In this document: piece by piece, positions 46,840-60,798 of the stretch | Position numbering within the stretch: the stretch's first letter is position 1 | Layout of the letters: every line of letters begins with the position of its first letter | Notes under the pieces: model-generated | The model's database searches: none | The model's input: only the letters and a program-made list of their open reading frames with translations | What the model was told of the DNA's origin: nothing | Translations under genes and position numbers: made by a program | Assembly: GCF_019925205.1 (NCBI RefSeq) | Contig: NC_083562.1 | Coordinates: 620,001-684,000, forward strand | Length of the DNA stretch: 64,000 nt | Source: Metopolophium dirhodum | Lineage: Eukaryota; Arthropoda; Insecta; Hemiptera; Aphididae | Direction: 5' to 3'

Positions 46840-48261
46840 GTGGGTACATAGTATACACTGTATAATATATTTATTATATTATATATTATTCGATAATGAA
46901 TAAGTTCAAACGCCGACGAAAGCTGTGCTAGCGTTAAGAGTATGGCTACATAATATCATAGGGTGTGTTTACCTGTATAAGTATTATAGCGAAATGGAAT
47001 GGACTCATTCAACCTCGACGAATCTGAGCAACAATAACAGTCGATCAATACACGAGGATAAAATATAATATAATATTATACGATCGTCAACTGTAGAACA
47101 GTGTGTCGCATAATACCCCTTGAAATCCTTATTTGCAAACAAAACGCAAACTCATAAACGCCTTAGCCTGTTTTGTGTATACGCAAATATGTACGTATCA
47201 ATACCTACAGGTAGGAAAAAAAAACAATTTTCACGTTTGACCGACCGATCGATCGTCGTCTGCCAGACCAACGCTAAGAGATATTATTATGGTAATGCGC
47301 ATACGTGTTTATGTGTAAAATACCTAACATAATTCTTCCGATCCGAACCCACACATCACGCACTATACACACATGACTACTTATTATTGTGTGTTAAATA
47401 AAATAGACGTCGATGTCGTTTTGGGAAGAGTGTAATATTAAAGGAGAATCGCCTTGAGAGGAAATAAGTCCACGTTTGATTTTATTTTTTTTGTTGATCT
47501 GTTATTATACTTTCCGATTACACCAGACGGCGGACAGTCAATGTACGCTGTTATTCGTGCATGCAAACATAGTAATATTAAAAATTTAAAACGCAATTGA
47601 TTTTGTTTTGACCGATATTATAGACAGAAATTATAATGTATAATGTTATGTTTACGCATAAGTATTATGTATATTATATTCCACGGTGACGTGCTCCATA
47701 AATTATGTTAAATAATAAATAGATTTTATTACATATTTGATATTATATCATACTGTATATACCTAACACTAAACAGACAATTATTATTATTATTACTGCA
47801 TATATTATTATTGTCAACTAATATACGTTGATGGTTGTGTGAAAACAATAATGGTTCGGAAGAATAATATAAGACACGATTTCTGTACACTGACGCACGT
47901 TCGAGTGTTCTATCCGGCCGGACTTGGTCATGATTACAATCGACATTTATTATTTGACGAGTTTTTAAGGTTTTTATTGCTAACAAATAACAATAGTGGT
48001 ATGTTTTATGAGCATTGGGTATTGGGAAAGACACTTAGAAAACTTTACATACATACATACATACTGTATAATATTAACGAACAACACACGCACATGGCAG
48101 TATATTATGATAATATATTAATATGACACACTTGTTCCGAAGCCACATAATATAATATTATTACATATTATTAAGCTTTCTGGCCACCGTGACGTGCTTG
48201 TCTACGAATATTTAACAATGCACCCACGCACACACAGTTCATACGTCATAATAATATTATG

Positions 48262-48446
48262 CAGTCGAGTCTCGATAACTCGAATCGCCAGGAGAATAAA
48301 AATAAATTCGACTTACGTCCTTTCGAGTTACCTATATACCTACTTTAAACATGACTTAAAACCGCTTCAAGGGGCAAGAAAAAAATTCGTGTTATCGAGG
48401 TTTTCAAGTTAGGTACCGAAGTATTCGAGTTACCGAGACTCGACTG
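48262..48446. mobile_element. Pogo/Tigger-like MITE, 185 bp
   Basis: Left end CAGTCGAGTCTCGATAACTC and reversed right end CAGTCGAGTCTCGGTAACTC differ at one of 20 bases and continue CGAAT on both. TA follows on the right; the left flank is TATG. The CAG...CTG ends with a CTCGATAA core are like pogo-class inverted repeats. The interior repeats TCGAGTTACC-type strings. Confidence 0.75.
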
Positions 48447-51400
48447 TATATTATGTTTATGGTAATATACAGGTACATTTATGTGTGTACTTTATAATAA
48501 TATGATACACTTAACACACAACACTGTTTTAAATTGCTTTGACTTTGTTGTTGTATGGTGGTGATGTTACACACGTAGGAAGTACGGAGTTTCGTCAACG
48601 AGCAGTTCAAAAAAGGGTTTCGATATAATTCATGACCAAAACACCTGCAATAATGCAATTATTATAGTTTGTCAATACTGTTAAAGACGAGTGGCAACAG
48701 GTCCGCACAATTTAACATTTTTTAACGCAAGAAATGTATATAGGCATCTGGCTAATGAGTAATGACTATGCATATATAATATGGTGTAGGTACGCCTCAG
48801 CCCTCAAGATAAGATTGTTCATTACGCATAGTCTCTCCTCTATTTATGATTAGTAAATTTGTAATAATAATATAATAAAATATTAATACATTATTTATTA
48901 TACCTATAATGATTAGGTATACTGTAAGCACATCATCAAATTTAAATGAATTACACAATTATTAGGCAGTAACACTGCAGTTTATCTAGCTAATTGTACC
49001 GAAAAACAAATGACGATTTGTAACATCATACCTCTCGTTATATTACATTAAAACCACCAAGTAAATAAGTAATAATCCGTTTATCTTTTTCGATACCAAA
49101 ATTAATCATCAAAAGACAAATATTACTATTCTCAAACCATAAACAATTTGGGATATCTTGAAAGACCTTCTGTAGTTCTGTTGATTCATTCAATATGTAC
49201 CTACTTACGATTTACGATGCAAGGACAGCATTAAACATACAATATAGGCCTATGTAATATATTTAGCTCTTCAAGACTATACTAAAAAGAAAAACTAAGT
49301 ACAATCTAATTGTTTTATTGATGAGTGTTAAATTATATGGTGGCCATATTTTAATTATATAATACAATACCAAAAATTAGGTACAAAAATATGTTAATGT
49401 ATATATTATGTATTATCAATTAGGTTTTTGTCTGAAATATGGGTATTTTGTTAATAATGATCTTTTAAAACTCAGCTCACGGATGCATACAATAACGTAG
49501 ACAAATGTAAATAAACTGTAAAATAGGAATTCAGCTGTGGTGCAATATAATGTAAATAAGTTAGTTATTTAAAACTAAAATGTTATTTAATTTAAAATTC
49601 GTACTTTTTCGTAAATTAAGTTTACATTCAATGGACGTACAAATTTGACTTTTTTTATGAAGTCTTAGAAACATTTGAGAATTTAAATGATATATACCTA
49701 TATTACTATAGTCAAATAGTTTTTGTTAAATATAAATCAGTTATGTACAATACTTTGTTAAAGTTATTCAACCAATATTGATATAATATTAAACAAATAG
49801 ACAAATAGAAAAATTACACAGTTATTATCTAAACATATTTGATATAGTTCAAATTGAATTTTGTCAGTTACTGATAAAGTGTCAGTTGCAATAAAGTATA
49901 TAGAGTTTAGACACTGCTTTTACGTTTCTATAATATTATATTGTGTTAGTTTTTAAATGTTCTAAATAAAATATATAAGAGTGGCACCTACTACTTACAA
50001 ATCGTAACCTGTTAATATCGATTGAAAATAATTTTGGTTCTAAAATATGATGTTGAACCAATATGTAGCCCTATAGGTAGATATGTGTTTAAAATTTGTT
50101 CACAGCACATAAAACGTTTTATAAATATTACGGAATTAATCATAAAATATGTGTTTTTTTAAAACGTATGTCACTATCACACATGCGATTATGCTTGCCG
50201 TGTCTCCAACCATTTGCATTGTCAAATATTAAAAAAATATATCAGTTTAAAGTTAAAATTGTGTAAATGGCTCATTGGCACTTATGCTCATTACAAGGTC
50301 GCTGCATTGTTAACCGTCGTATAGCGTCAAACTTGTAAAAAAAACCATCATACAGAATCAAGTGCCTTTTTAATTTTTTTTTTTTAACAACAAAGAACCA
50401 AGTAATAACACACGTTTTTCTTGTTTATATACAAATACAATTTTGGTATGAAAATCGTTTCGTCTTATGAAAATATTCAACAAAATAACAGCACGGTGGT
50501 AATCTGTATATAAGTTTAGAAATAAAATTACGTCACGCCAAAAATTCCCTTCGAAATTTCGCACTAACAAGTTTTTTTTCCCAATTAAACGCGGTATTAT
50601 CAAATAAATAATGACAATTAAGATGACCCACTTAAACCATACGTAGGTATATTGATTCCACCACTGGTCGCTCGTGCAGTGAATACTATTTGCGCGACAC
50701 TGGTTTTTTTAAACAGTACCTTGAAAATTATCACTGCACATGCATATTTATTAATTGAAATTAAAAAAAAAAAAATATAATAATCAACGAAAAAATCAGC
50801 AGGTAAAAAATTTGTACTAAAAATGTATTAAGAAAAAAAAGTATAAGCAAAAGTTTACTATAATATAATAATTAATATGTACGGGAGTCACACGACGCAA
50901 ATAGTTAATTTTAAAATACTTAGAACAGAATACTATATAATATATTATGTATAGTTGGAAAACAAATTATTTTACAAGACACATTTTGTTTTTAATGTGC
51001 TATAAAACTACAATTTTAAATGCTTTTTATAATAATATGTCAAATTTTTGGAAAATAATATATACGCATTTCACGCAAAATAATATTTATGCATATTAAA
51101 AAAAGGAATGTTGTAATAGTTATATATGTATATATAAAGATATAACCATTAACCCATAGTCCATATTATAACTAAAGAGCAGCGGCAAACAAAATCTTGT
51201 TATTTTTTTTCCTCCACAGTTATTTTTAAGAGCGCCGATGTTAAGATGGATATTTAAGATTTAAAATTAGTAATTGTTATGACGTGCCTTTATGTAAATC
51301 GAAACAAAGTACGAGAAAGGATATAAAGAGATCCCTTTATTTGTTGGATCCTCATCTCGCTCCAATCACCACTTCGCTGCAAGGTAATCCAATAGGTACC

Positions 51401-54400
51401 TAGGTATTACTTTTACTAACAATAATTTCAAAACATTTGAAAAACAAAATAAGTGCTCAGTTAATCAAAATACATATAAATATTATTTCAAAGAGTTATT
51501 TTATGCATTCAATATTGCAAGTAATTAAAATATGGTAGAATGTGAATAGGTACATGACTTAGAATTTAACTTAAAATGTACTATGAATGTATACTGGAAA
51601 AATAAATAGTTCTGATAATATTGATCATTTCACCGCAATTCAAACTATTATAATAACGTTTTTTGTGTGTTAAAACTGATAAAATATTTTAATGCTCCAA
51701 AAATTGTTTATACAATAAAATATAATATATTATTAAAACACACATTTTAAATTTATTATTATATTCAGCCTTCGTTGTTACATAAACATCGTTTTCTCGT
51801 TAAAAAACACATCAGTGGCTCCATTTAAAATGTATAATTGCGTTTTTTTCATTTTTTTTTCTAAACATCTGGCAACGTGTTATTGTATATTACGCTTATA
51901 TTTATCGTTGGACATTGAAATCATCATTCCATACAAGACATGGATTATATACAATTAACTGTCATTGGAAACTGTCGGATATCTGCTTTGATCATCATAT
52001 TATATTATGATACGTCAATATGGTTTTTGACGTGTTTGCTTAATATTCTACAGGCCGGTTAACTACAAACGTACGTTTGATAATTTCGTTTAGGTATATA
52101 AAAAATGAAAAATAAAAGTACAATACGCGAACAAGTGCACATTTCAACGTAAATAAACGGCGTTAATCGGTTGACCTTTTGGCATAATATTCCATTTGCT
52201 AAACATTATTCGTTTAAGACTCAATTGGATTTTAAATGGGTTTCACCCATAAAATTATAGTATCGTATTATATTATATTTGATCATTTATGTAATATCAA
52301 CGTCCTACGTCATAATATGTATAGTTTCTAAACAGCAATAGACAATTTTAGGAGTAGGTGACATTTATATTATTACATATTTACATATTATTAACTTATA
52401 AATTATACTTATTAATTTATATACTTTATATTTACGACGATGTACTAGGAACACAGATAATATTATGTGTATATACATAGTGACTAAATAACTAAGAACG
52501 AAATATGTAATTATGAAAACACGACACGCAAACGGCGAACCACCTTGCTGCGGTATAGGTATTAGGTAGGTACCTATGTAACCAGTATAAAGATATACAT
52601 CCGAATTTTAATTGCAAACTTCCTTTATATTATAATGACGTGGCCACTACAGCGAGTCGTACATTGCCAAATGTCCAGCGTCTTAAATCTAAATACTCAG
52701 ACTTAAGCTGATTACTGATGTTTAAGGTACATATATATTATTATGACGACGGCCACATCATGGTTAAGATTATCAAGCGCGTGATGTAACTGCTAAGTTA
52801 AATTAATATATTATTACGTTTGATAATTTTTAAGCGTGCAATTTAAAAAAATATATTAAAAATACGATAAAAAGAACGCGAAAACGTTCACCGTTCATTA
52901 TAACATAATATACATTATAATATTTTATAGTGTGCCTATGCTGCTGTGTCTATTGCATATCCAATATCCATATAATAATATAGGTACTATCTACATAAGT
53001 ACACCGTACGTATCACAAAAATATACATAATATAATGAACATTTTATAGTACAGTATTTCGTTACAAATGCACATAACTCGGTAGTCAGTTTAATGATAA
53101 AAAGAAAATTTAATACCTTTCAACTGTCTACTCGCGTATAGCTATTATAATATATACAAGATTATGTAAATTTCTCATGCGTGCAATGAGTTCATTTCGG
53201 TGAATCTCGGATTTGTTATTTTTGGACATGTCAGCATGTCACTCGTTCGAATGAAACAAAAAAAAAAATGTATAGGAAATCAATTTAATAACAAATTTCA
53301 TAAACTTTGGTCGATCACGTGTACCAAGGTCCGCGATAATATCAAATTTAATATAATAATATTATATTAATTTTAGTGTAATTCAATTAGAAAAGAGAAG
53401 TTACAAATAATAATAATAATCTAAGTGGGTATACGTATAAAATTATTAATTTGTTGTTTAAATTATTATGTAGAAATATAAATTGGGACAAATTGATAAA
53501 AATATTATAGTGTGTATTCGTTATAGCTAAAATAAAAAATGAAACTAAATCTATTTGAAAAACAATATCATGTAATATTATCTTATGTGTATAATATATA
53601 AAGTCGGGTATTATATTAGGTATTTGTGTGCAATAATAGCTAGGTATAACCAGATATATTTGTAGGTTTACAAGGCGCTTCGCTGTGGTCTGCAGAAGTA
53701 ACAAAATAATACAATAATCTACTTATTATTTTATAATAAGAGATAGCTGTATATTGTCAATATATTTAAGTCGATAGAACGATTTAAATATGTACCAATC
53801 CACTTAAATAAGACAAACTTATATAAGTATCCAGTGAAGGTTAATTTACATTAATACTTAAATCAATACGTTTCAATTTCCAAGAAATGTCTTGCTCAGG
53901 AAATGAGTTTCCACTGTGTTTACTTATTTAAGGATTTACGGATTATTGGTTGGGGTGCATGGCAATGTTCTGTTTTGTTTAATCACGAGAGAAAAATTCA
54001 ATTTAAAAAAACGCATACTCAAACCGAACAGTAAACACATATTGAACATCTATCTAGATACATTAATTAATTAATTAATTAATTTTTTTATTATAAAGCC
54101 TTGTGGGTCGCGACGTTCGTAGCGTGCTTCGATAAGATACAAACGCGTTAAGTCAACAATAAGGACTTGGTTAAATTACCTACAGTTGCTCTATACTTAT
54201 GTGTTTTAATTGATCTAAGATTATTGACGATTTTCGAACGACTGTTATATATTTACATTTTATGCCCACCTTTGATAGTGTTCGACATATTTACTAATTC
54301 TTTTAGATTTAGGGCATACTTCGAAGTTGATGCAATAAACACAAACGTTTTGATGATAATAATAATACAAATAATACGTTTTACAATAAATAATGTTATG

Positions 54401-54447
54401 TTATCCATATTATTAATTACATCAAACCAACTCAATATGTACCTATA
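48447..54447. other. AT-rich intergenic stretch
   Basis: No exon, RNA gene or transposon boundary recognised in about 6 kb. Long A or T runs occur, and a TTAA microsatellite lies at 54062-54084. The minus-strand frame 53387-53704 is AT-rich low-complexity sequence. Confidence 0.4.
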
Positions 54448-54455
54448 TACAAAAT

Positions 54456-54620
54456 CAGGGGCACCCGCAGAGAGGAGCCAGTGGGGCATTAGCATCCACT
54501 GGGATTTTTTTAATGAACAAAAAAATCAATGTATAATAATGTAAATATGTGACCACCTATGTATGTATAACATAAATTTAATTTTGCATTCACTGAGCTG
54601 ATTTTCTGCGGGCGCCCCTG
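54456..54620. mobile_element. hAT-like MITE, 165 bp, perfect 8-bp target duplication
   Basis: Ends CAGGGGCACCCGCAGA and, reversed, CAGGGGCGCCCGCAGA differ at one of 16 bases. TACAAAAT flanks both sides exactly (54448-54455, 54621-54628), giving exact boundaries. No coding capacity. Confidence 0.9.
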
Positions 54621-54628
54621 TACAAAAT

Positions 54629-57600
54629 CGTTTCATGTATAGATTAGAAACTAATTTTGTTAAGTATATAGTGGAAAAATATAGCATATGAATTATTGTA
54701 TTAAATGTTTTGATAATTTCCCTAAGTATTATTGTTGTATGTTATATCTTATATGCCGATGAACATAGTTGTTGATGATTTTCGCTTAAAATGTTTTCTG
54801 ATCATCAGAACTGTGCCACTTCGATTTGAAAGGTTCGCTAACGGTCGTTCAACTTAGGTAAGTACATAAAAGATTTATTAATTGGTTATTAAAAGTTTTC
54901 CCGCTCGTATTATTCATATTAATGTACACTTATTATTATGGTGGTGTTTATGTGTAAAAAATGCTAGTTTTTCTAATTTTTATTTTATTAAATATAATTT
55001 TTAATTTTTATTATTTTTTTAATACGAATGACGAAGATTACGTATACTTTCTAGAGCAGCTTATGTTTTCACAGCGTTATTTTCTCGAACAAAACAAAAT
55101 TAAAAAAAACTAATAAACGACGTCCATGGCAACGAGAAACGTTTAATAGTGGATGTTATAAAGAAAATGAAAATTTGTTCTTAGATCTAAAGCAGCGCTA
55201 ATAAATTTAAAATGCGTTTTAAAAGATGGTGGATTACTTGGTAATGAGTGATTAGTTATTTAAAATTTAAATAAATTTAATTTTAACAAAAAAAAATACC
55301 ACTTAACAATATACAAATGTAATACATATTTTAAGTCATTTATTGAATATTATAACATGTACCTAACATGAAAACTCTATAGTTTATTAGCTATGTGTCA
55401 ACCATATAGATAATAGTATGTCCTTGTTTTTACTGTTTTTAGTGTGTAAAATTAATCAAACATTCAAATTAATGTTTGCCTTCATAATTTTTTGTTCAAC
55501 AAAACGTATTCTTTATGACTGAAACATTAACATAAAAATAGATTAGATAATTCGTTTTAGTTCAGTCTTGACTCTTGGGAAAATTAAATTCACAGTAGTT
55601 TTCAAGTTAACGGTTAAAAATTGTTAAATTATTGCTATATTTATATAGTAATTATAAAAAGACTGTGTCACTACGCTACGGTCACTAGAAAATAAAAATA
55701 AATGAATGCTCTAAACATGAATGTTATTTTGCAGTATTATTGTATAAACAGTAAACATTGAAATAAATGGTTATCATTCGAATAACGAGGGGTTGTACAG
55801 AGAGAATAGAGACACCGATAATTTTTTGCTTATTATATCGAAAATTTCGATAAATATATAAGGAATTGTGTATTTACAGTGTACTTACATCATAAATCCA
55901 TAAATTTTAATTAACATAGTAGAATGGAATGCGATGTAAGTACTTATATATAGGGATTTAATTTTAAAAATTATTTTACCCCATATTTCGTTTTGAATTA
56001 TGATTTGAAAGTGTTTTTCTGTATTGATTCAATTAGTTCTCAATTAAATCATACAACAAAAATATCGAATTGAGCATTCACAATTTATGGACCTATTATA
56101 TTATTATGAAATAACTGTCTTTACATGTCTTACGCATAAAATATTAAATTAAGTTCAACTCTCACTGTATCACACTTTTGTCGTTTCAGCAAATCGCACT
56201 GACCTGCATCACAGTGCGGAGGGATGTTGAAAGTAAACGAACCCCAACTTGTGCCATGTATAGGTATAGGTTTTGTATTTATTTCTCTCCCTCACACACA
56301 ACTACAGCGTAGATGACAGCGATGACAGGGAATGTATACATATTAATTATTGCTTTTATATACCTACATAAATGTATTATGTACATATATAATTTACCTA
56401 TACGTGTAGAAACCAACAATGTTGTTTTTATATTTACTGGAATATGCAACGTCGCGATGTCGGTCACGCTGCGGTTTTTCAGATTATTGATTTTCGACTG
56501 TTTTTTTTTGTCCAAAAGACCGAGTAAAGATAAACGCATTTTCCAATTTTCCGATTTGTTTTTTTTTTTTAAAATAATTTCACGTAATTACGAAACATGA
56601 AGTACCTATCTATAACAGGAAGTATAGTAATCATGCGTGTAATGGTTGCGCTTCACCTCGTTTTGGCATAGGCACCTAAATAATTTAATCTCATCCACTC
56701 TAATGCAAACATGTGATTCATTTAATTTTTTCATTCATATAAACGTGTCATTTCACGGCATGTTTATCTTTGTTTTTACTTTTAATGTTATTCGTGTAGA
56801 TTCAATATAGTTTCAAATCACGTGAAAATCGATATTCGTGTGTATTAATATTTAATACACGTAGGTATAGCTGATGCACAGGTAATCTCAACTGCGAGTA
56901 ATGGGCACGTATTACATCATAGCCAAAAATAAAATAAAAAGAATGATAATAAAAATGCTCCGGTTTTCTTTTCAACGTTTACATTCACCGTAAAACTACA
57001 CTGTTATATTATAAGTTCAAAGGTAAATTATTGCTTTTATCCTCTGGGGAATCTGCAGGATGCTTCGGTCCCGGCGTTTTCAACTTCAATTATTTTCAAC
57101 ACCGAATCAATCAATATTTAACGTCACATTGGTTGCATGTTGATTCTGCCATCGAATTCTGAAATGTTTCATTAATGGTCAAAGCCCGATAGTAGTTTGT
57201 GGTGTTGCGATTTAAACAGCAGAGCGAAAGAGGACATTGCTGATCACTACTGATCAGTAAAATCCTATGGTTATTTTTTTAAAAAAAGCAGCACGGGAAG
57301 ATAAAATAGATTAATCACTAACAATTTTCCGTTTAGGACCTCTGCTATGGAATTAAATTAAACTTTCAAGCAGTATAAATTATTATATTTTTTAATTGAA
57401 AATGCGATTGTATAATGATTGTATCTTGAAATTGATACATTTAATTTGTTTATATCCAATCTATATTATATAAACAAATTAAATTTAATTACAAATATAG
57501 TATAATTCATTGTTAGTAAAATGTATCACTCTCTTCGATTGGATTATTGTCTAAAAGCCTCGGAATTCAAACATAATGGACCGCAATCAGTGAACATTTA

Positions 57601-58198
57601 ACATTTATATTCCTTCATTTAAGTTGGGCATTTAGTTGAAAAATATTGATGTTCGACATCTTTGTGTATTTATTTCATCTTATTTTACGATTATTTTAAG
57701 TAAAATTTAAAAAAAAAATGGTCAATTTTTTTCATTATTCCTGCAGGCTGCAGCAATTCCGTTTATTTTGGACTTCGATAGAAAAACGTAAGCTATGTGA
57801 TGAGTATTGAGATCAATAAATATTTTTTAAATTATAATGTTTGCTACAATCAAGTTTGAGTGAATCATGCGCACACATATTTGTGCAGTTTATACTACAT
57901 AAACTTGTATACTTACACATATTATGCACAATATATGCATATTTGCTTAATTTTTTAGTATAATAATGTCTATATGTTTAAGTGTTTAATATTCATAGTC
58001 GTTTATAATATGGTTGTACAGTACATACATGTATATCCTATATGTATACGTGTATAATATGTGATGTATATACACATCGATCGAACGAATTGCGTAGCAA
58101 TTAAAAAATTAACTGTGAAACAAAAGAGGCGAAAGCTGAGTTTGGTTACGGTGTAATAAACGGAGAGGAGACGGCGAGGTGCGTGTCTGCAGTGTACA
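54629..58198. other. AT-rich intergenic stretch
   Basis: No gene recognised. A palindrome lies at 57439-57484. The overlapping frames at 56279-56600 lack domains. Confidence 0.4.
57439..57484. repeat. 17-bp perfect inverted repeat
   Basis: ATTTAATTTGTTTATAT and its reverse complement flank a 12-base spacer. AT-rich, so of limited significance. Confidence 0.7.
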
Positions 58199-58222
58199 TG
58201 ACGTCATTCAGAACATATAAGG
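58199..58222 (+). promoter_or_regulatory. Candidate CRE plus TATA promoter
   Basis: A perfect TGACGTCA (58199-58206) is followed nine bases later by ATATAAGG (58215-58222), in a locally less AT-rich segment (58130-58260). The arrangement is typical of CREB-responsive TATA promoters. No open frame follows nearby, so it would have to drive a non-coding first exon, or it is chance. Confidence 0.3.
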
Positions 58223-60798
58223 GGTCCATTTGTACACATTATTCGCATTTGCGTTTCCATCTTAAACGCTTTTAGACTTTCAACTGAAAATTGAAAATTG
58301 ATATAGTCGCATGTATAGTAAGCATATAAGTTAATAATAATAAGTTTCAAGTTTAATTTCGATGTTTTTATATAAGTACGTTCAGAAAGAATTTTTTTTA
58401 TTGATCTTTAAACTCGGCTTCTATATGGCCATTAGTTAATTACTATTATGTTTTTTACAAGTGTACAAAATAATATAAAGAATATATTAACAGTAAAAAA
58501 ATAAGATGACAGAAATATACATTTTTTTATTTTTAATAATTTTAGGTGCTAATTGTTTGTTTTAATTTTTTTTTTAAATTGTGTTATACAAGTTTGTTAA
58601 TTTTAAAAATTGTATCATCTTTGCATTGTCCTTGGTTTCAACTTTCAGGTTCCAGTGATGTGTTGAAAGTCTCTTCCGTTTCAATCTTCTATTAGGTACT
58701 TAAAATGACCATACGAACGACTATATTATTATAATATGTACCTAAAACAAAATAATGAAGTCTCATAAATGCGCACCAGAACATTTTAATATATTTAATA
58801 ACATAACCCTAAAACTGGAAAACGATATGGTTGTAGTATTTATAATTTGAATATATGATAAATGTATGAAAAATTATATAATTTCAAGTACCTAAGTGTA
58901 AAGGTAAAACAAATATTACCAAAAACAACACTGTTTAAAATCATTATCGTTATTCATATACTTAACTAAATACACTGAATGATGAAAAAGAAGTACTTTT
59001 AAAATGTTTATTTCTATAATTAAATTATTTTTCTGTTAGTTATACATACTGTAGGTTGAACTAATCGCATATAACTGATTATATATAGGTACCTAATACC
59101 AACTAATTATAATATTATTTCATAATTCATACAACTAATATTCTTATGTTATTAACTTGTAAATCAATACAGTCTACAGGCCACAGACGTACCGTAATAC
59201 GGTGTGCAAAGATTCGTGATACGAAAAGCTTAAATTTAATTTAGATATTTTTAAAATTTCATTGTGTACAAAAAATGGCGCAAACATAATGGTGCAAACT
59301 TTCAAGTCCCTATTTTCGTATACGAATAATAGTTGTTGAATTGTGCAGACAAAATAACTTGAATAGCTATTTTTCGTTTAAATATCTAATGTTGTCAAAA
59401 TAAAAACTTATAAAAAAATTTTTTCATAATATAATGTTTTTTTTTATTCAGATTTTAAGTTTCTGTAAGAACAACGAACTAGAGGAACTTATATTAAATG
59501 CCAAGTTTTAGTATACAAATCGTTTGTTGAATTATTTTATAAACCTAGATTTTACAAAGATCAATACTATATAGGTATAAGTCATTTAGATTTACTGTAG
59601 TCGGTAAATTCTAGGGTTTAACTGCAGCATCCGTACTTTTATACCGTAACATATTATTATTATTATAAACTACAAAATGGCCGCACAAGGGTAAAACGCA
59701 ATACATAGTTTATACGTTATGCCTACTTCCACATAATATCTAGTAAATACGATCAACAATAACATCAACCGGTTATTGCTATAATATCCTCTATATCACA
59801 GTTATTAGACGATAAGTACCTCTATTACCTATATCCTATCGAATTGTTTTGTTCGATGTTGATTGTTTACAACGCTATTTCTTGAGAAATGTGTAGTTGC
59901 TTATTAAAATATGTGTATAATTTACTAATAATAATAAATTATTTTTTAAGGTAGTTGTGTACAATTTTGTGTATAAAATGTCAAGTGTTTTCAATAATCT
60001 CTGACGCGGATGGGTTAATGATTGTTGATAAATAACAAATTACGTAGGCATGCCATGATGGTATTCCGTATTGACTACGGCGATTTGGAAAACAAAATAA
60101 AGAAATTTATCACAAACAACGTACCTAACTTACTATTCAAGGCTAAACCCTAAAAAATGCATATTATAATGAATAAAGATCAAGTAATTGAATATACCTA
60201 CCTACGTCCAATTTTCATCGTTCCATATTTCAATACTTCATTCAGACCACATGCACGATGTTCGTGGAAATTAGACTTGTAGCATATTACTACGACCAAT
60301 GTTAATCGACTAGTATTGAGTATGGCATACAAATATTAAACTAATTATATTTCGTTCACCAGTACAGTATATTTTATTATCTATCGAGTTAAACGTTTGA
60401 TTATGTTTTTCAATTTTAACGAAACATTTTGCTTTGTATTTTTCACATTTCCAAATCACAATTTAATCATTTTTGAATATTGTATACCAACCACAGTAAT
60501 GGCAATATAATACCATTTACCAAGTCTTTGATAAAACGTATTTGACATTTTGCTATTTCATTAAATTCAATTACTTATTTCTGGTTTTCAATAATTTATG
60601 TGATACCTATATGAGCTTTTTTGTGATTTATTGTTATTATATTTTAACACAATACCACTGCTTTTAATATAATATAGACAACATGTTATATACACTTTAA
60701 AAAATATCATTCATAGACTATTGTCTATTATCATTAACCAATGATAGTAAATGGTAGTAGGTATCGTACGAATTATAAAATATGGGAAATAATAATAA
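58223..60798. other. AT-rich stretch
   Basis: No gene or element recognised. Confidence 0.4.

Larger units (their letters stand above)
44701..48261. other. AT-rich intergenic stretch
   Basis: No gene recognised. It contains a small tandem duplication (45617-45709) and a short hairpin (46816-46839). Open frames at 47120-47332 and 47839-48126 show no domains. Confidence 0.4.

Noticed and set aside
54062..54084. TTAATTAA-type palindrome run
   Set aside because: Simple (TTAA)n microsatellite.
54167..54544. 125-codon open frame
   Set aside because: AT-rich sequence running into a MITE; Ile/Leu/Tyr-rich composition expected from AT-rich DNA.
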